Shown here piece after piece: positions 46,558 to 58,529 of a stretch of DNA of 64,000 bases (positions are counted from its first letter, which is position 1; each line of letters opens with the position of its first letter). A program made the translations under genes and the position numbers. The DNA comes from Myrmaecium sp. VS I D KN 1 (taxonomy: Eukaryota > Ascomycota > Dothideomycetes > Valsariales > Valsariaceae). The stretch spans positions 47,283-111,282 of the forward strand of contig JADQAV010000053.1 of NCBI GenBank assembly GCA_019775845.1, written 5' to 3'. Below the pieces are notes generated by a model that saw only the letters and a list, made by a program, of their open reading frames with translations, was not told the DNA's origin and made no database searches.

Positions 46558-47592
46558 CCTTCTTTCACTTCCTCCTTCAGAAACTTCTTTCCTCCTTCTT
46601 CTTTCTTTTCGCGGTTGTGTGTTTGATATATATCTTATTTTAGTTTATCCCTTCAGTATTTTTAGTTTTTTTTTTAGGATCTGGGTTCGGTATATATGTT
46701 GAGCGAAGGTTAGGTGGGGTGGTAGAGTATGTGGGTTTGCTGGGGGACTTTGTAGGGCGGGCGTTTTTTAGAAGCTGGCAGCCTTGTTACGGTGGTAGAT
46801 AATTAACATCGTTTTCTTTTTCTGCGACTGAAGTGCTTGGGGGTGTGGGAAGGCAATGGTTAGGTTTGTGCTGCGGTGTGTATTTGGATAAGTATATCTA
46901 GAGGAAATATTCCGGAAAGGATGTTCAGTAGTATGGATTACATTATATAAAAGTTACTGCAGACGACTAAGGAAGAGGACGCGAATACTCATTGCAATAA
47001 CCAGGCCACACCAGAGAGAAATACAACTCGAGTTCGATGATACTCAAACCTATCATCGCTTTCTCCTACGACCTCAGGAAGAACCGCTTCGAGAGGAAAG
47101 TCGACCGAAGCAGGTCGGTGCTGCTCCATAAAAGAGAAAAGAAAAGAAACGCCAGCTAAAGGTGTCACAGCCAGAAGCCATGCACCACACGCGGCGACGT
47201 GTATGTATGTTTCTGGAACTCGTGATAACTGATTTGGGAAAGTCCTTTCGTGTTTGCTATATAGCGCTTGATGAAAAGGAAAAGAAAGGAAAAGAAAGGA
47301 AAAGAAAAAGAGAAGCAAGTCCACCATCTGCAAGAAGTAGCCGTCGTGCCCCACACTCAGCGCTGTGATACCTTCCGGGCTTGCGATCGTTCGCCAGGCC
47401 CTTCCTTCCGCGTTTCTCATATCGTGTCTCATCAAAAGGAAAAAGCAAAAAGAGAAAAGCAGCTCCGTCGATCCCACAGAGAAAAAGAAGAAAAAAGTGA
47501 ATCCCCACCATCCCCAAGAGTATCAGCCCTGAGTAACACCCTCCTCCCTCTCCTCCCTCTCCTCCCTCCCCACCCTCGCACCTCCTTCACCC
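46558..47592. other. Gene-poor region
   Basis: 1.03 kb, T-rich after the tRNA. A diverged tandem-like duplication may be present: segments around 47240-47305 and 47400-47460 both end in purine tracts of AAAGGAAAAG type after similar lead-ins. No gene supported. Confidence 0.4.
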
Positions 47593-48463
47593 TCACCAAA
47601 CTCCAACACCACCAGCTCCACGCTGTCCACGTCCCCCCTCGGACGCCGCGTATTGCTCTGCCAGTTCCCAGCCCGGCGGGTGCCGGATGAGCCGCCGCAT
47701 CTGCAGCAGCTTGTGGCCTGCGTAGGCGACGTAGACCGTATATCTGCCGGGGATGGAGGGCGTCAGCGAAAGACTGCCTGCTTCCAAGCTTGACGGACAG
47801 GGAAGGGGAAACTTACACCGGAATCACCCCCCCACCAACCAACACAAACAGCGTGATCGCCAGAGTGCTCGCGCCCGCCCGATGCTGCTGATGCTCCTTC
47901 TCCCCCCCCGCCGCCGTCGTCGTCGCGGGCCGGGGCGCGCAAAACCCGTCGATCAAGGCGTGCTGCTGGAACGACGAACCGTACTGGCAGATCCCCCACA
48001 GCGGCTGCAGCGTGATGTACCCCAGCAGCGTGAAGAGCTGGATGAGGAAGTAGATGAAGTAGCCGCGCGCGTGGGTGAGGTCGGGCGGGTGGCAGGCGAT
48101 GAAGAAGCTTGTTGGTAGGAACAAGAGCATGGTGAGGACGGGGAGGAACATGTAGAGGAAGAAGGCGCCGGCTCTGTTTGGTGGGTAGATGTTAGCTTTG
48201 GTTTTTGGTTTGGCTTTTTGAGTTCAGTCGCTTTGGTGAGTAAGTAAGGTGAGTGCCCGGTTAAAGGGAAACTGGATGAATAAATGTGTGAATGAAGGAA
48301 ACGTACGGTGCGTCGACGAGACCCCGCGACTTGTCGTTTCCCATCACGTTGCCGACTTCGACGTGTAGGCCCAGACGAGACAGGTGATAGAGAAGGCGAA
48401 GACGACGGAAAGAATGTGGAAGGGCAATGAGCGACGGCAGAAAAGATCGGCTGGCGACGACAT
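47593..48463 (-). CDS. Small polytopic membrane protein of unknown function
   Basis: Three-exon model: 48463-48348, 48173-47817, 47743-47593, 207 residues. Exon 2 and exon 3 are joined by a good intron (GTAAGT...CGGCAG, phase 2). The first junction uses a GTGATG donor and ACAG acceptor, phase 2; a better-looking GTACGT donor lies downstream but in the wrong frame, so this junction is uncertain. Four hydrophobic segments: LPFHILSVVFAFSITCLVWAY (residues 14-34), FFLYMFLPVLTMLLFLPTSFF, GYFIYFLIQLFTLLGYITL, and TLAITLFVLVGGGVIPVYTVYVAYAG. The third loop carries HALIDGFCAPRP. The short C-terminus is basic then Gly-rich. I do not recognise the family; neighbours give no hint. Confidence 0.6.
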
Positions 48464-50358
48464 GGTGAGCGACGTTGAGGTGGTGTTCTGTTGATATGAC
48501 TTGAAACTGACGTTTGTGTGTGTGCGTGCAGTTCGCAGTGAGAAACGACGTTGCGAACGGCAAGGAGATAACAAGTAAAGAGAGGTGGAAGTGAGAGTTT
48601 GTGGGGAAAAGAGAAAGTGAAGTAACTCGTCGCAGCAGTGTATATCGGGTGTTTGTGAAGCGGTGAGGAGAAAAGATGTTCCAGATCTATTACTGAGGCA
48701 TGCTGCACATCAGGCAAAGGTTCAGTTGAAATTGACAGATGAATAGGTAGGCAGAAAGCGGGAAGTGTCCCACGTGATATTAGCGGCTGGGAATATTGCT
48801 GCTTCTTCACGTTGGATATTAGACCGCTTGGTCTGAACAATACGCAAGGAGAGAGTGAAAAGCACAGAGATTCACATAGTAATGACTAGCCTACCTTGTT
48901 CATGTCGTCAGTGAAGTATCACTGTACCTGCGTACCATCTTTGCAACCTGACTTTGGAAATCGCTTCTTTTGCCAACGCAGCAGCTTGAGCGGCTCGCAG
49001 GCCAGGCTAAGATTACCCGACTTTCAGGCTCTAAGCAACTGCGAAGGCGTTGTAGGATTTGACTTCCAATATGCGGATGACGACATTGCGAACAATAGAG
49101 CGTGCTACAATAGCAGCAACAAAGACTACTCCTCTGTCAGTCTCTCTTTTGCCAACCGGCTCGCGAGGACGATGCTGATACAATAGCAGAGAAAAGGAAA
49201 AGCAGAGGGTTTACGAAGTGTGGAAGTGACTGGAAGAAATCGGAAGGCGGTGAAATTTGACGTAGGATATCTGTCAACACCTGCATTTCACATGAACGGT
49301 GGAAAGACGTGTTATGCCCCAGCCTTCGGATAGAAAAAAGGATGAAGTGGAAGAATGAAATGACAATACAGATGACTTCGTAGAGGATGAAGACAGCAGG
49401 TATGAGAAGACATTGCGCTGCAGGAAGTCACTATCCGTCCGCTCACCCTGCATGCCTCGATCACCAGGCTTCGATCCCGTCACTTGTCACCCTCTTTCCA
49501 GTCGGCGGACTCGACAAAAGAAAAGACCATGAGCACTTGAAATCATAGAAACATCTCACATATGGAAAGGTTGATCCCTATCGAGAATGGACACAGTACT
49601 GGGATTCACGTTTCATCCATTGGATATCGACGGATACAGCACAGTGTATTCGTGGTATCCGTCGTACATCGTTGGATACCTGATCCTCGTCCCTTTCCAT
49701 CTTCGCCACGCTTATCTGCACAGCAGGCTCATTCACTGCCTTTGGAGCGGAACGGTGGATGGGAGCCATTGGTCATGAGGTGAGATGTGTCCCAAGACGA
49801 TGAAGATGAGCGGAGGGAAACTGCCCATCCGGTGAGGTTCGGGTGCGGGTTGGGCGGAGGAGGACATGAGGCGTGGATGCAAAAGGAAAGGACCTTCAGG
49901 AAACATGATCTGGCTGACTCGCGCGAATGACTAAGCGGCGCAGGATCATGAATCATGCAAAAGCAACGTGTGGTGCGGCTGAAACCGTGAATTTTCCCCC
50001 AACCCACGCCACGCGGGGAAGTGCGGGAGTGACCGCCAAGGCCGCAAACTGATTGGTCGGGCCTGATAGGCCTGACAGCCTCATGGGATTCACAGCCTAT
50101 CAATCACTCTCTCTCAGCCGCTCCGGCTCAACCACCCACGAACCCGCGCGCAATCCTGCGAAAATCCCGTGGATCCGTGCCAGCCTGGTTCTTTGCGGGT
50201 TTCCATGGAGAGAGCGGCAGCGCTGCGCGGGCTAAAGATGCGGTCTAAGCTTGCTCACTTTCTCCTATCTGAATAATAATTTCAGGCTGCTGCTCTTCTC
50301 GCGAGTGAACATCTCCATCCTTTCCTCTTCACACCTCCCAACACGCAACAAAACGACA
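48464..50358. other. Gene-poor divergent region
   Basis: 1.9 kb between the membrane-protein start (minus) and the next plus-strand start. Near 49615-49680 the string GGATA(T/C)C with CGTCG/GTCGT recurs several times in both orientations. No gene supported. Confidence 0.45.
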
Positions 50359-51646
50359 ATGCCCGCCTCCAAGCGCCCCCCTTCCCCCTCCCACCGCAGC
50401 AGCAGCAGCAATCAACGCAAACGCAGCCGCGCCCCCTCCACCAGCCCCCAACCCGCCATCACCCTCGCCCACGGCGGCGTCACCATCGCACCCACCCCCT
50501 CCACCAGCGGCCTCTACATCCACAACAGCCCCCACCAACCCTCAACACTACCAAACTTACTCGACTCCCCCTCCAAACCCAACGTCACAGGCACCATCAC
50601 CTACGCCCTCCCCGCCCTAACCTCCCTCCCCCGCGTCCGCGTCGAGCGCTGCGCCGGCCAGCCCCTGCCGATGGTGTATGTGGCGTTGGAACCGGTTCTG
50701 GTGTCGGAGGACCCGGATATTTCGGAGAAATGGGAGGGGCAGGGGAAGGGGAAGCGGAAAGGCGAGGAAGCGGCGCCGACGACGACGCTGTTTGAGATGC
50801 GTGGTACACCCGATGTGGCGGGGGTCAAGGTGTTGATGCCGGATAAGCAGCCGGAGGGGGAGCAAACGAACCATACGCCGCTGCCGGTGCGGGATGCAGC
50901 GCCCGATGACAGCGGTCTGCAGCAACTACACCTGCAACTCGCCATGACCGTCCACTCGCCCTACGCCGAATACCGCGACCCGCCCCCGCTCCCCGAAACC
51001 GCCCTCTTCCACGAACCCATCGCCGACGCCCTCGCTCTCATCGAGCACGCCACCACCCTCCCCTCCCCTTCTTCCTCCTCAGACGAAGAAGAAGACATCC
51101 AAAACGTCACCTTCGCCCTCACCGACATCCTCCTCACCATCGGCGCGCGGGCCGCGCAGGCGGGACCGGGAACCCGCGCCGCCGCGCTCCTGGCGCTGAT
51201 CGCGATCCAGCGCGCTCTCGTCGAGCATGCCCGAACGAACACCGGTGCGGATCTGGTCTGCGTGTGTCTGGCGGAGTCGCGCGTCTGGGCGCGCGCGCTG
51301 GATGATGTGCTCCTTGCAACCGCGGGGCTTGGACGTGCTGCTGTGGATTTGGGCGGAGCGTGTGGATGTTGTGGGGGCGTTGGATGGGTTGTTGGGGGTG
51401 CTTTGTGGGGCGGAGATGGAGGGAGAGGGTGGAGGGGGAGGGGCAGAACTAGGGGAGTTTGCGTATTTGGCGGAGCCGTTTGAGGAGGTGGAACTTGCGT
51501 TGATTGATGCGGAGTGGAGGGCTCCGTCCTTGCCTGAGGCGGATGTGAGGGGGTTTAAGGTTGTGAGGTGGATAAGGGAGTTTGTGCGGGATGGGGGGTG
51601 GGAGGGCTGTCTGTTGCCGGTGCCGAGGAGGGCGGGGCTGTTTTGA
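50359..51646 (+). CDS. Unknown protein; reading frame broken once at 51324-51327
   Basis: The ATG at 50359 (acgacaATG) opens a frame that stays coding-like to about residue 325 (MPASKRPPSPSHRSSSS basic start, later ADALALIEHATTLP, DILLTIGARAAQ, LLALIAIQRALVEHARTNTG). Past 51327 this frame turns into low-complexity Gly/Cys/Trp, while the +1-shifted frame becomes coding-like (GLDVLLWIWAERVDVVGAL ... FVRDGG ... ending at 51646). The switch point coincides with a run of four G at 51324-51327; one base fewer would join the two frames into one protein of about 428 residues. I see no intron with a proper branch site that would do the same. It may be an assembly error, a recent mutation or a short unusual intron. 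The product, helical in its C-terminal half, is not one I recognise. Confidence 0.5.
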
Positions 51647-53109
51647 TGGGTGGGAGGGGATCTTGCTGTGTGGGAGAGGGGGGTTGGTTGGGTGGTGAGT
51701 GTTGGGTTGGTGAGACTGTACACTATCTTTTCGTTTTTTAAGTTGTTTCCTTTCGGTCCTGTTCAAGGTTACTACGACGGTTCACATATACATATCAGAG
51801 AGGGGAATTCCTATGAGGATGAAAAAGAAAAGGGCTGATACATTTCCGGTACTATTCGGCCCTTAGAGATAGGACGATTCCACGCATCTTCACTCCACAA
51901 GTCAATCGCCTCGAGCATCGTCCGCCCTAGACAACCCGACTGGTTCCGGGAGATAACTCCGTCATGCTCCTGGTGACCAAGTCGTCAACGTCCAGGACGT
52001 CGCCTTGTACGGTCGTCGTTAGCGACGTGGTCGTCGTGACTTAAGCCCACCGGTAGCTCTCTCGTTCCCTTATACAAACCGTGAAACGATGCACCGCGGA
52101 GCCGAAAATAGCCTTCCTCTGCTGCGCCCTTCTCAGGGCAGCTCATCTTGTCTTCGACCAACTCGCAGAAAGTTTTGGCGGAAAAGCGCTCTTGACATCC
52201 AGGCTATGCGTCCGTGCTCATCGGAATCACAAGGTATGGCATTGCATCAATTCTAGCAGGCATTCGCTATCTCACCCTTCAGCCCTATGATACTCAGCCT
52301 AGCCCTTGCGGCTTTGGCACACCAGCACGGGAAACGCTTGAGCTACTGCGACTTGACCGCGTGACCGCCTATGGTGGACGTTCACTGACAGCGGACGCTT
52401 GAGCAGCACCGATGAAAAAGATACCAACAAAACGATTCCGGCTTCTAAGGTCTACGATGATGATAGGTAGTACGTGTTGTTCCTCATCATATCCCCCGCC
52501 AGCCGGCCGTGATGGTCAGCGCGTCGGCCGTCCGGCAGGTTGCCGTCGGGTCTGAGGTCAGGTAGGTCGTGTTGGAGGCATAGTACTGCGAGCAGTCAGT
52601 CGGATTTTCCGTGGTATCAAATATTTCCTCTTTTTCATTTCTTTGTCCGCTTACCGAGCGGATCCTCCTACGGTCGAAGTTCGTCATGCGATTGCGGTCC
52701 GAGGAAGGGTTAAGATGGGCACGCGGCCCTTTATCTCCTTCGCAACGCCCTTGCGCTGAAGCAGGTGTTTACGGATGGGGTATATAGTACGGAGTGCAGC
52801 GGAATTTATTAAGGATCTCATAATCGAACGCACCGCTCCCCTAACAGAAACAGAATAATGAAAATAGGCTGAAAGAGAAGGTTAATGAAATCGAGTACGT
52901 ACGTCAACTGGGATGAAGGAGATACACCGTGTACAGTAGAGAAAATACACAGACATCCCTCGTTGTTGGATCTATATCGAGCACTTAATCTCTCTTCTCT
53001 CATTGATCTCTGGTTTCTTTTCCCAAACGATGGCGTTTCCTCACAGAGCGTGCATGTAGAATAGCTTTAACAGGGGATAAAGTCAGTTGATCGATTAGTG
53101 ACCGGCTGC
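51647..53109. other. Gene-poor region with one weak candidate
   Basis: 1.46 kb. The only candidate is on the minus strand at 52487-52687, where a GTAAGC...CTGAC...CGCAG intron would join MTNFDRRRIRS to YYASNTTYLTSDPTATC..., a product of about 44 residues with no recognisable domain. I treat it as a possible remnant. The rest shows nothing coding. Confidence 0.35.
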
Positions 53110-53520
53110 TTATCTTTGGGTCGGTACATCGCCTGTCTTAAGCTTCAACATAGCGAACAGTCTACCTTGAGCGAGGGGTATGGTTACGTAGGTTGGCGCA
53201 TCAAGGCCCTTTAGGTTCGAATATGATGCGAGGAGGATATCAGAACTCAGAATAAGCAATGAATCATCCTTGAAGCTCTTCCCTCGGAAGTGGAGGCGTA
53301 TGGACTTCCAATCGACTGTTGGTTTGATTTTGACGTGACGCTGAGGGTGGAATGGCGGGCCTGGAGGTGTTAAGTGTTCACGGGTCGTGTTATATGGTAT
53401 GAGATACGAGCTTGAGAGCGTGAAAGAGGAGTAGAGAGAGAGAGGAAAAGAAAAAGAGACTTTTTGTCGGGATCTAGAGCTTGAAGTTCTCGCGCAGGAC
53501 AAGCGCACGGAGATACTCAA
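53110..53520 (-). pseudogene. Possible gene fragment without a start
   Basis: An open minus-strand frame whose last ~77 codons after a CTCCAG acceptor-like site (about 53361) look coding (VDWKSIRLHFRGKSFKDDSL, then DAPTYVTIPLAQGRLFAML). There is no ATG upstream in frame. Just upstream, in another frame, EEIALEYLRALVLRENFKL also looks coding but ends in a stop. I read this as a decayed gene or a fragment whose 5' part is lost. Family not recognised. Confidence 0.3.
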
Positions 53521-54078
53521 GAGCTATCTCCTCTCCTATATCAAATATCCATATTTACACCTTGGACTTCCCATCTCATGCCTTGGACACTCTTTGACTG
53601 GCGCAAGGGGAGGTGAAATAGGTTGAACACTCCAAGGTGGCGTGTCACGACGAGGTCGCTATATACCAAACATCCCACTGCCAGTGATACACAGCACGCT
53701 CACCACTGCCGCAATCTTGATCATCAAGCAGGCGTACTATCTTCACAGCTATTGTAAAGGCATGATGAGGACCTATCGTACGACGGGCCCATGGTTGGAT
53801 TTGTAGTAGACCTGTCACCATCTACCCTTCAGTTATCCTATCCCACAGTACATTACCCCCCGCGTCAGCGTCCCAACCCAACGCGTATGGCGGCAATGCC
53901 AGCGAGAAGAACGGGAGAGTTCGAACTAGCGAGGTTGTTAGCAAACACCCTCCGTATGGCAGGGATGTGGCATATCTCATGGTGATCGCTTCTGCGCTGG
54001 ATAAACCGGAAGGCGATATCTTCCATCATGGTTTGTTTTTTGGGATGAGGACTTACTATATGGTGGGAGGATTCGTCC

Positions 54079-54100
54079 GTGGACCACTCTCTTGAGATCC
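54079..54100. repeat. 22-bp direct repeat, copy 1
   Basis: Identical to 54296-54317, same orientation, 217 bp apart, one on each side of the PAN-like domain. Copy 1 is read in a different frame from copy 2. Confidence 0.9.
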
Positions 54101-54295
54101 CCCAGATGCTGTTGTCAATCGTGGTCGTCGTGCCGATGGCATCCTTGAATAAGCACGGTCCGTCCGCGGTCGAGTTTCGCCAGGAGACGGAGATGCAGCC
54201 CGGGTGACTGACGCAGAGGTCCACGCAGGCGGACAGGCTGTACACGTACACGGGCGAGCCGACCATGTTGGCGCCGTTGCGCTCGACGCTGCATT

Positions 54296-54317
54296 GTGGA
54301 CCACTCTCTTGAGATCC
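54296..54317. repeat. 22-bp direct repeat, copy 2
   Basis: Identical to 54079-54100. The two copies delimit a 195-bp inner segment that codes the PAN-like unit. Confidence 0.9.
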
Positions 54318-54651
54318 GCCGGTTCCTTTTCTCCGTTCGTATTGGGGGGAAAGAGCGGGCGAGCTGCACACGGATACACGCACGTGGGCGATCACTCAAC
54401 AGGGTGTTTGAGGTGGATATAACTCTCTTCGTTCCTGTCATCCTCGATGTGGATTGAAGAAGTGGATACGGTGAGTATATGGATATGATTCCGCTGAAGT
54501 GGAAGGGAAAAGAGGTACTAAATACGCTACGCATAAGAAGAAGAAGCATTAAAACCCCATTAATCCTCGATCGCCTCATTCCTCATGTCCACCCATCGCA
54601 TCTCCATCAAACATCCTCCTCCTCCTCTTCACTGCATCCACATTCAGACCC

Positions 54652-56472
54652 TTAAAACACAGGCACCTTAAAAGCCGGGAAATCATACGTCCACGCCCGC
54701 ACACTCGCCTCATCCTCCACACACTCAAACGTCGACGTATCATTCGAGGACCACAGCGGGCGCGTCGGCCACTGGCACAGCATCTGCGTCTCCCCCGCGT
54801 AGTCGCCCGACGACACCGTCGCGTTCAGCCGGCTCGGCGTGACGCCGTTCTCCACCCAATCGATCATGATCTCGACGTTGGACTGCGGGTAAGGGCCGGG
54901 CTGGAGCGAGTTGGTCCCGCAGTGCGCCGCACCCGGGACGAGGTAGAATTGGTACCAGTCGGCCATGGCGGCGCGGGCGGCGGTCGCGTTGAGGGTGGCG
55001 TTGGCGAGGGCGGCGGCGTCGTGCACGGCGGCGTCGGTGGCGCTGTACATGGTGGCCAGGACGGACTGCCAGTAGTGGACGGAGGAGGCGGCGGGGATGG
55101 AGGGGTCGGATTCGCCGTGGTAGTGGAGCAGCTTGCCGCCGTGGCTTTGGAAGGCCGTCAGGTCCGGCAGCGTGGTTTGGAGCGAGTCCAGATACCGGTA
55201 CATGCCGATGGTCATCCAGTCGACGAGGGTGTCGTAGGTGACGTTGTTGAGGTCGGAGAGGTTGTCCAGGTCGAGCAGCTGGACGAACTTGGTCACGTAT
55301 TCGCCGCCGGTGGAAGGGATGTTGAGCGTCCAGCTCCCCGTGCTGCTGTCGTATGTTGGCTCCGCGTCCGAGAGCTCGGAGCCGATCTGCCAGGAGAGGT
55401 AGGCGCGCTCGCCGGCGAGGTTGTGCAGGCCGTCGTAGATGGCCTGGGCGACGGCGACGCCCTGGGTGGTGATGGTGCCGTTCTGGGCGGGCTGGTACGA
55501 GGTCGTGGAGCCTTCGGCGGCGGCGCGCTTGCTGAAGCCGAAGCCGAGCGAGGTGCTGTTCTCAGCCGCGCAGTAGTACGACTGGCCGACGAGCGAAGAC
55601 AGGTTGAAGTTGAGCTGGCAGAGGTCGGTGCGGGAGATGACGCCGTCGGTGCGGCCGTCGAGCGGGTCGCAGGCGGAGATGGTCAGGTTGACGATGGTGC
55701 TGAGCTCGCAGGGGGGCGGGTAGTAGTCCATCGTCTTCTCGACCGCGGAGGAGAAGACGTGGTGGACCTGCTGCTGGGCGAAGCGGAAGGCGGGCGCGCC
55801 GGCGACGACGCCGTCGTACAGCTCGCCGTACCGCTGGACCTGGGACATGCCCTCGCGGCCGCCGTCGCTGCAGCCCTCGAAATAGGTGTAGATCTTGGCC
55901 GAGCTGTTGCCGTAGAAGTTGGAGACCAGGGCCTTGCCGACGGTGGTCATCTCGCCGAGCGCCTGGTAGGCGAACATGTAGGTGGCGTCCCAGTTGATGG
56001 ACCCGTTGCCGTACAGGACGACGGAGTCGTACGAGGTGCCGGAGAGGACGCCATAGCCGGCATCGGAGGCGCCGCTGGCGGCGCCGTAGGCGAGACCGCC
56101 GGTGGTGCTGCTGCTGAGGGAGAAGCCACCGCCGCCTGAGACGTAGAAGCGGTTCTTGAATTCGGACGGGGCCGGCAGGGCGTACTCGAGGAGGATCTCA
56201 TCGCCCTTGCCGGGGTGGGTGTAGGCGACGGAGACGTTGCAGTAGCTGTATGTCGTGGAGGAGCTGGAGCCGCCGCCCATCGATCCGCCGGCGCTGGCAT
56301 TGTAGACGGCGTTGGCGGATACAGTGGAGGGCAGCAGGTTGATGCCGAGAAGGGTGCCGTTGGCGGGAAGGGCGTCAATCACCTTGGAGGTGGTGCAGAC
56401 GTCAGCGAGGGAGGCTGCCTGGGCGCCGACGGCGAGGGCAGCTACGGCTGCCGTGCGCGTGGAGGGACGCAT
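54652..56472 (-). CDS. Secreted tannase / feruloyl esterase
   Basis: Single exon, 606 residues from the ATG at 56472; the frame is open upstream but the signal peptide (TAAVAALAVGAQAASLADVC) starts here. Family features: LPANGTLLGINL, a serine-esterase elbow in FEGCSDGGREGMSQVQRYGEL at about residue 205, the paired-cysteine/Ser arrangement around it, GGKLLHYHGESDPSIPAA with the catalytic Asp, and VPGAAHCG with the catalytic His. This is the CS-D-HC pattern of the tannase family (alpha/beta hydrolases that split gallic or ferulic acid esters in plant material). A KR dipeptide in GFSKRAAAEG at about residue 315 is a likely Kex2 cleavage site, as in Aspergillus tannases that mature into two disulfide-linked chains. 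Many NxS/T glycosylation sites. Subtelomeric position fits a niche-adaptation gene. Confidence 0.93.
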   Translation of the reverse strand: MRPSTRTAAVAALAVGAQAASLADVCTTSKVIDALPANGTLLGINLLPSTVSANAVYNASAGGSMGGGSSSSTTYSYCNVSVAYTHPGKGDEILLEYALPAPSEFKNRFYVSGGGGFSLSSSTTGGLAYGAASGASDAGYGVLSGTSYDSVVLYGNGSINWDATYMFAYQALGEMTTVGKALVSNFYGNSSAKIYTYFEGCSDGGREGMSQVQRYGELYDGVVAGAPAFRFAQQQVHHVFSSAVEKTMDYYPPPCELSTIVNLTISACDPLDGRTDGVISRTDLCQLNFNLSSLVGQSYYCAAENSTSLGFGFSKRAAAEGSTTSYQPAQNGTITTQGVAVAQAIYDGLHNLAGERAYLSWQIGSELSDAEPTYDSSTGSWTLNIPSTGGEYVTKFVQLLDLDNLSDLNNVTYDTLVDWMTIGMYRYLDSLQTTLPDLTAFQSHGGKLLHYHGESDPSIPAASSVHYWQSVLATMYSATDAAVHDAAALANATLNATAARAAMADWYQFYLVPGAAHCGTNSLQPGPYPQSNVEIMIDWVENGVTPSRLNATVSSGDYAGETQMLCQWPTRPLWSSNDTSTFECVEDEASVRAWTYDFPAFKVPVF

Positions 56473-58529
56473 GCTGGGCGGGAATGGGCGACGGAAACGA
56501 GTGCAGCCGGGAACGAGCGGACTGGTTGGTGATGGAGGGAGAGGAGGAACAGAGGAAGGAGGTGAGACGAAGAGGATGATATAGGGACGATGGGCTCGGT
56601 GCCTGTCATGCCGCCGTCCGCGACCGATATCCAGACCGCCGCGACCGGTGCGGGAAGATCCGAAGCTGTCGGCGCGACGGGTGGAGCTCGATAGGGTGCC
56701 ATGACGCCGGGCACCACGCAATTCACGTCCGTGTGGCTGTTGTGTCCGGCGAAAGGAGGAGAGGAAGAGGAGAGAGGAGGCTTGGCGATGTAATTGTTCG
56801 GGCCGTTCGACTGATGAGGGGGGCCGGCAAGGAAAGTCGGCTTTCGCGGGGGTGGGGATGGAGTGGAGTCACAGCGATGGTGGTGGTGATCGCGATGGTC
56901 TTTGCGGGCGGTGATGGTAGTGAGGAGGGCGAGTTGTGAATGGTGATGGATCGGGGCACGTTCCTAAACTTCCCAAGTGAAAGGAGACGAAGCGAACGGT
57001 TCCAGCCTGGGATGCCTGAGGTGGTGAGTCGGTGCCTGACAGTGGCCTTGACCGAGCCCCTTTTTTCCCCAGAAAAGAAGGGATCAACGTCAGACTGGCG
57101 GGAAGTGGACCGCGTGGCCCTCGCCGTCCGATGTTCTTCCGAGCTTGTTGTCGGACCGTCGGTCGGCCGCGTCATTGGGCGATGACGCGGCAGATCCCTT
57201 GAGTATTCTATCGTGTACCAGGAGGCATCGATTTGGAGCGGGGGACCGGATCCAGCATTCAGCTGCGTGTTCGATGAGGTAGGTTGTTTGATCTTGAAGA
57301 ACATGGTGAGAGATTGATTGCGAGAGCCTTGTCACCCTTCTCTACCTATGGAGCGAGCCGGAGAAACATTTCCGTGACTGGTAGGGATATCGTTTTCCCC
57401 TGAAAGACAGAAAGCGTCCGACCGGAGGGGAAGAGAGCGTGAACCGCCGACCACGCGGCCCGACTAGGTAGGTGAATGCATATGTATGCAAGGTACATTT
57501 ATTCCTGGTCAGCGCCAGCGATACCAGCGGGATTTGCCGTTTACTATACTTACCAATAGTAGCTCACCGCCTCACTCATGCAAGGCTATCCAATGATTAC
57601 CCGGACGCATATGTACGGGATAACCTCCGTTTCCTCCGGCGAGATCCTCTTTCTCGAAACCGTATCGCGGCGGATGATGGGGTACGTAAGTACTAAACAA
57701 CTGCTCCACACTGTACATACCTAACGGGCGGGTATCACGCCTCTTCCATCATGAAGCCCCTCTTTTTCTTTCGGGAGGACGCGTGGGATGCGCGGGAAGG
57801 AATCGTAAGTTAGTTATCAGATCGATCGCCTCTACATATTCCTAGTGGGTACGTCGTTGATTCGTTTCTCTCGTCGTCTTTCTGCAGGTAGGTAGCCACA
57901 CCAAGCTTTCTTGTCGTTTGTATTTATATATGTAGAGGGAAGAAGATTTTCTAGAAAGTAAGAATAATATTTATGAAAGATTAAGAAGAAGATCTGGAGT
58001 TCAGCACGTTCAGATTCGGCAGTAATATACAGCAACCGAACCCTACATAGCCATCCCACGAAACTGCTCACCAGGCCAAAGACCCTCGAAAGAAAAGAAA
58101 CGTGTATCGGTTGGGCTACTCCCCCAACCTGCATGAAACCTCTTCTCCCGTCCTCCTGGCCCGTTTCGTTTCGTTTCCATCAGTTTCATCAGTACGTGTC
58201 CCCCCTCCTGCGTCCTGCGTCCTGCTTTTCGCCCCAGCACCCAAGCCCAGGCCTAGGCCTAAACAGGCAAGCCTCCGCCGCGCATCGCCGGCTCGCCAGA
58301 TCTCTCTGTCACAGTAGGAAAGATCGCGATGCTCCGGAAAGATACAGTACGCATCCTGGCGCGGCCTATAATGGGTAGCTGGTGCCTTTTGCGCGACTGC
58401 TTCAGTTCAGGGCGCGTTTAGCTTTCGCCCTGGAAGTGGTGGGAAGAGGAAATTGAAGCGTTTTGGTGGGAGAGAGGATGCTAGTCGGCGGCTGCTGCGG
58501 CGGTTTGTCTCTGTGTGTGTTGAGTAACG

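Larger units (their letters stand above)
53865..54395 (-). pseudogene. PAN/Apple-like domain fragment
   Basis: The open frame includes one cysteine-rich unit (QCSVERNGANMVGSPVYVYS, then LSACVDLCVSHPGCISVSW and GPCLFKDAIG) that resembles a single fungal PAN/Apple-like domain of secreted lectin-like proteins, followed by SIWGISREWS. The domain stands alone: there is no signal peptide in frame, and flanking residues are not conserved-looking. A 22-bp perfect direct repeat (54079-54100 and 54296-54317) brackets the domain. Probably a remnant of a larger secreted protein. Confidence 0.4.

Noticed and set aside
46302-46568. Minus-strand open frame with a DLPGIEPGTS-like motif
   Set aside because: It is the reverse complement of the tRNA-Ala gene, a known artefact in gene annotation.
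54922-56139. 405-codon plus-strand open frame
   Set aside because: Antisense of the tannase gene, Gly/Val/Ala-rich without any domain.
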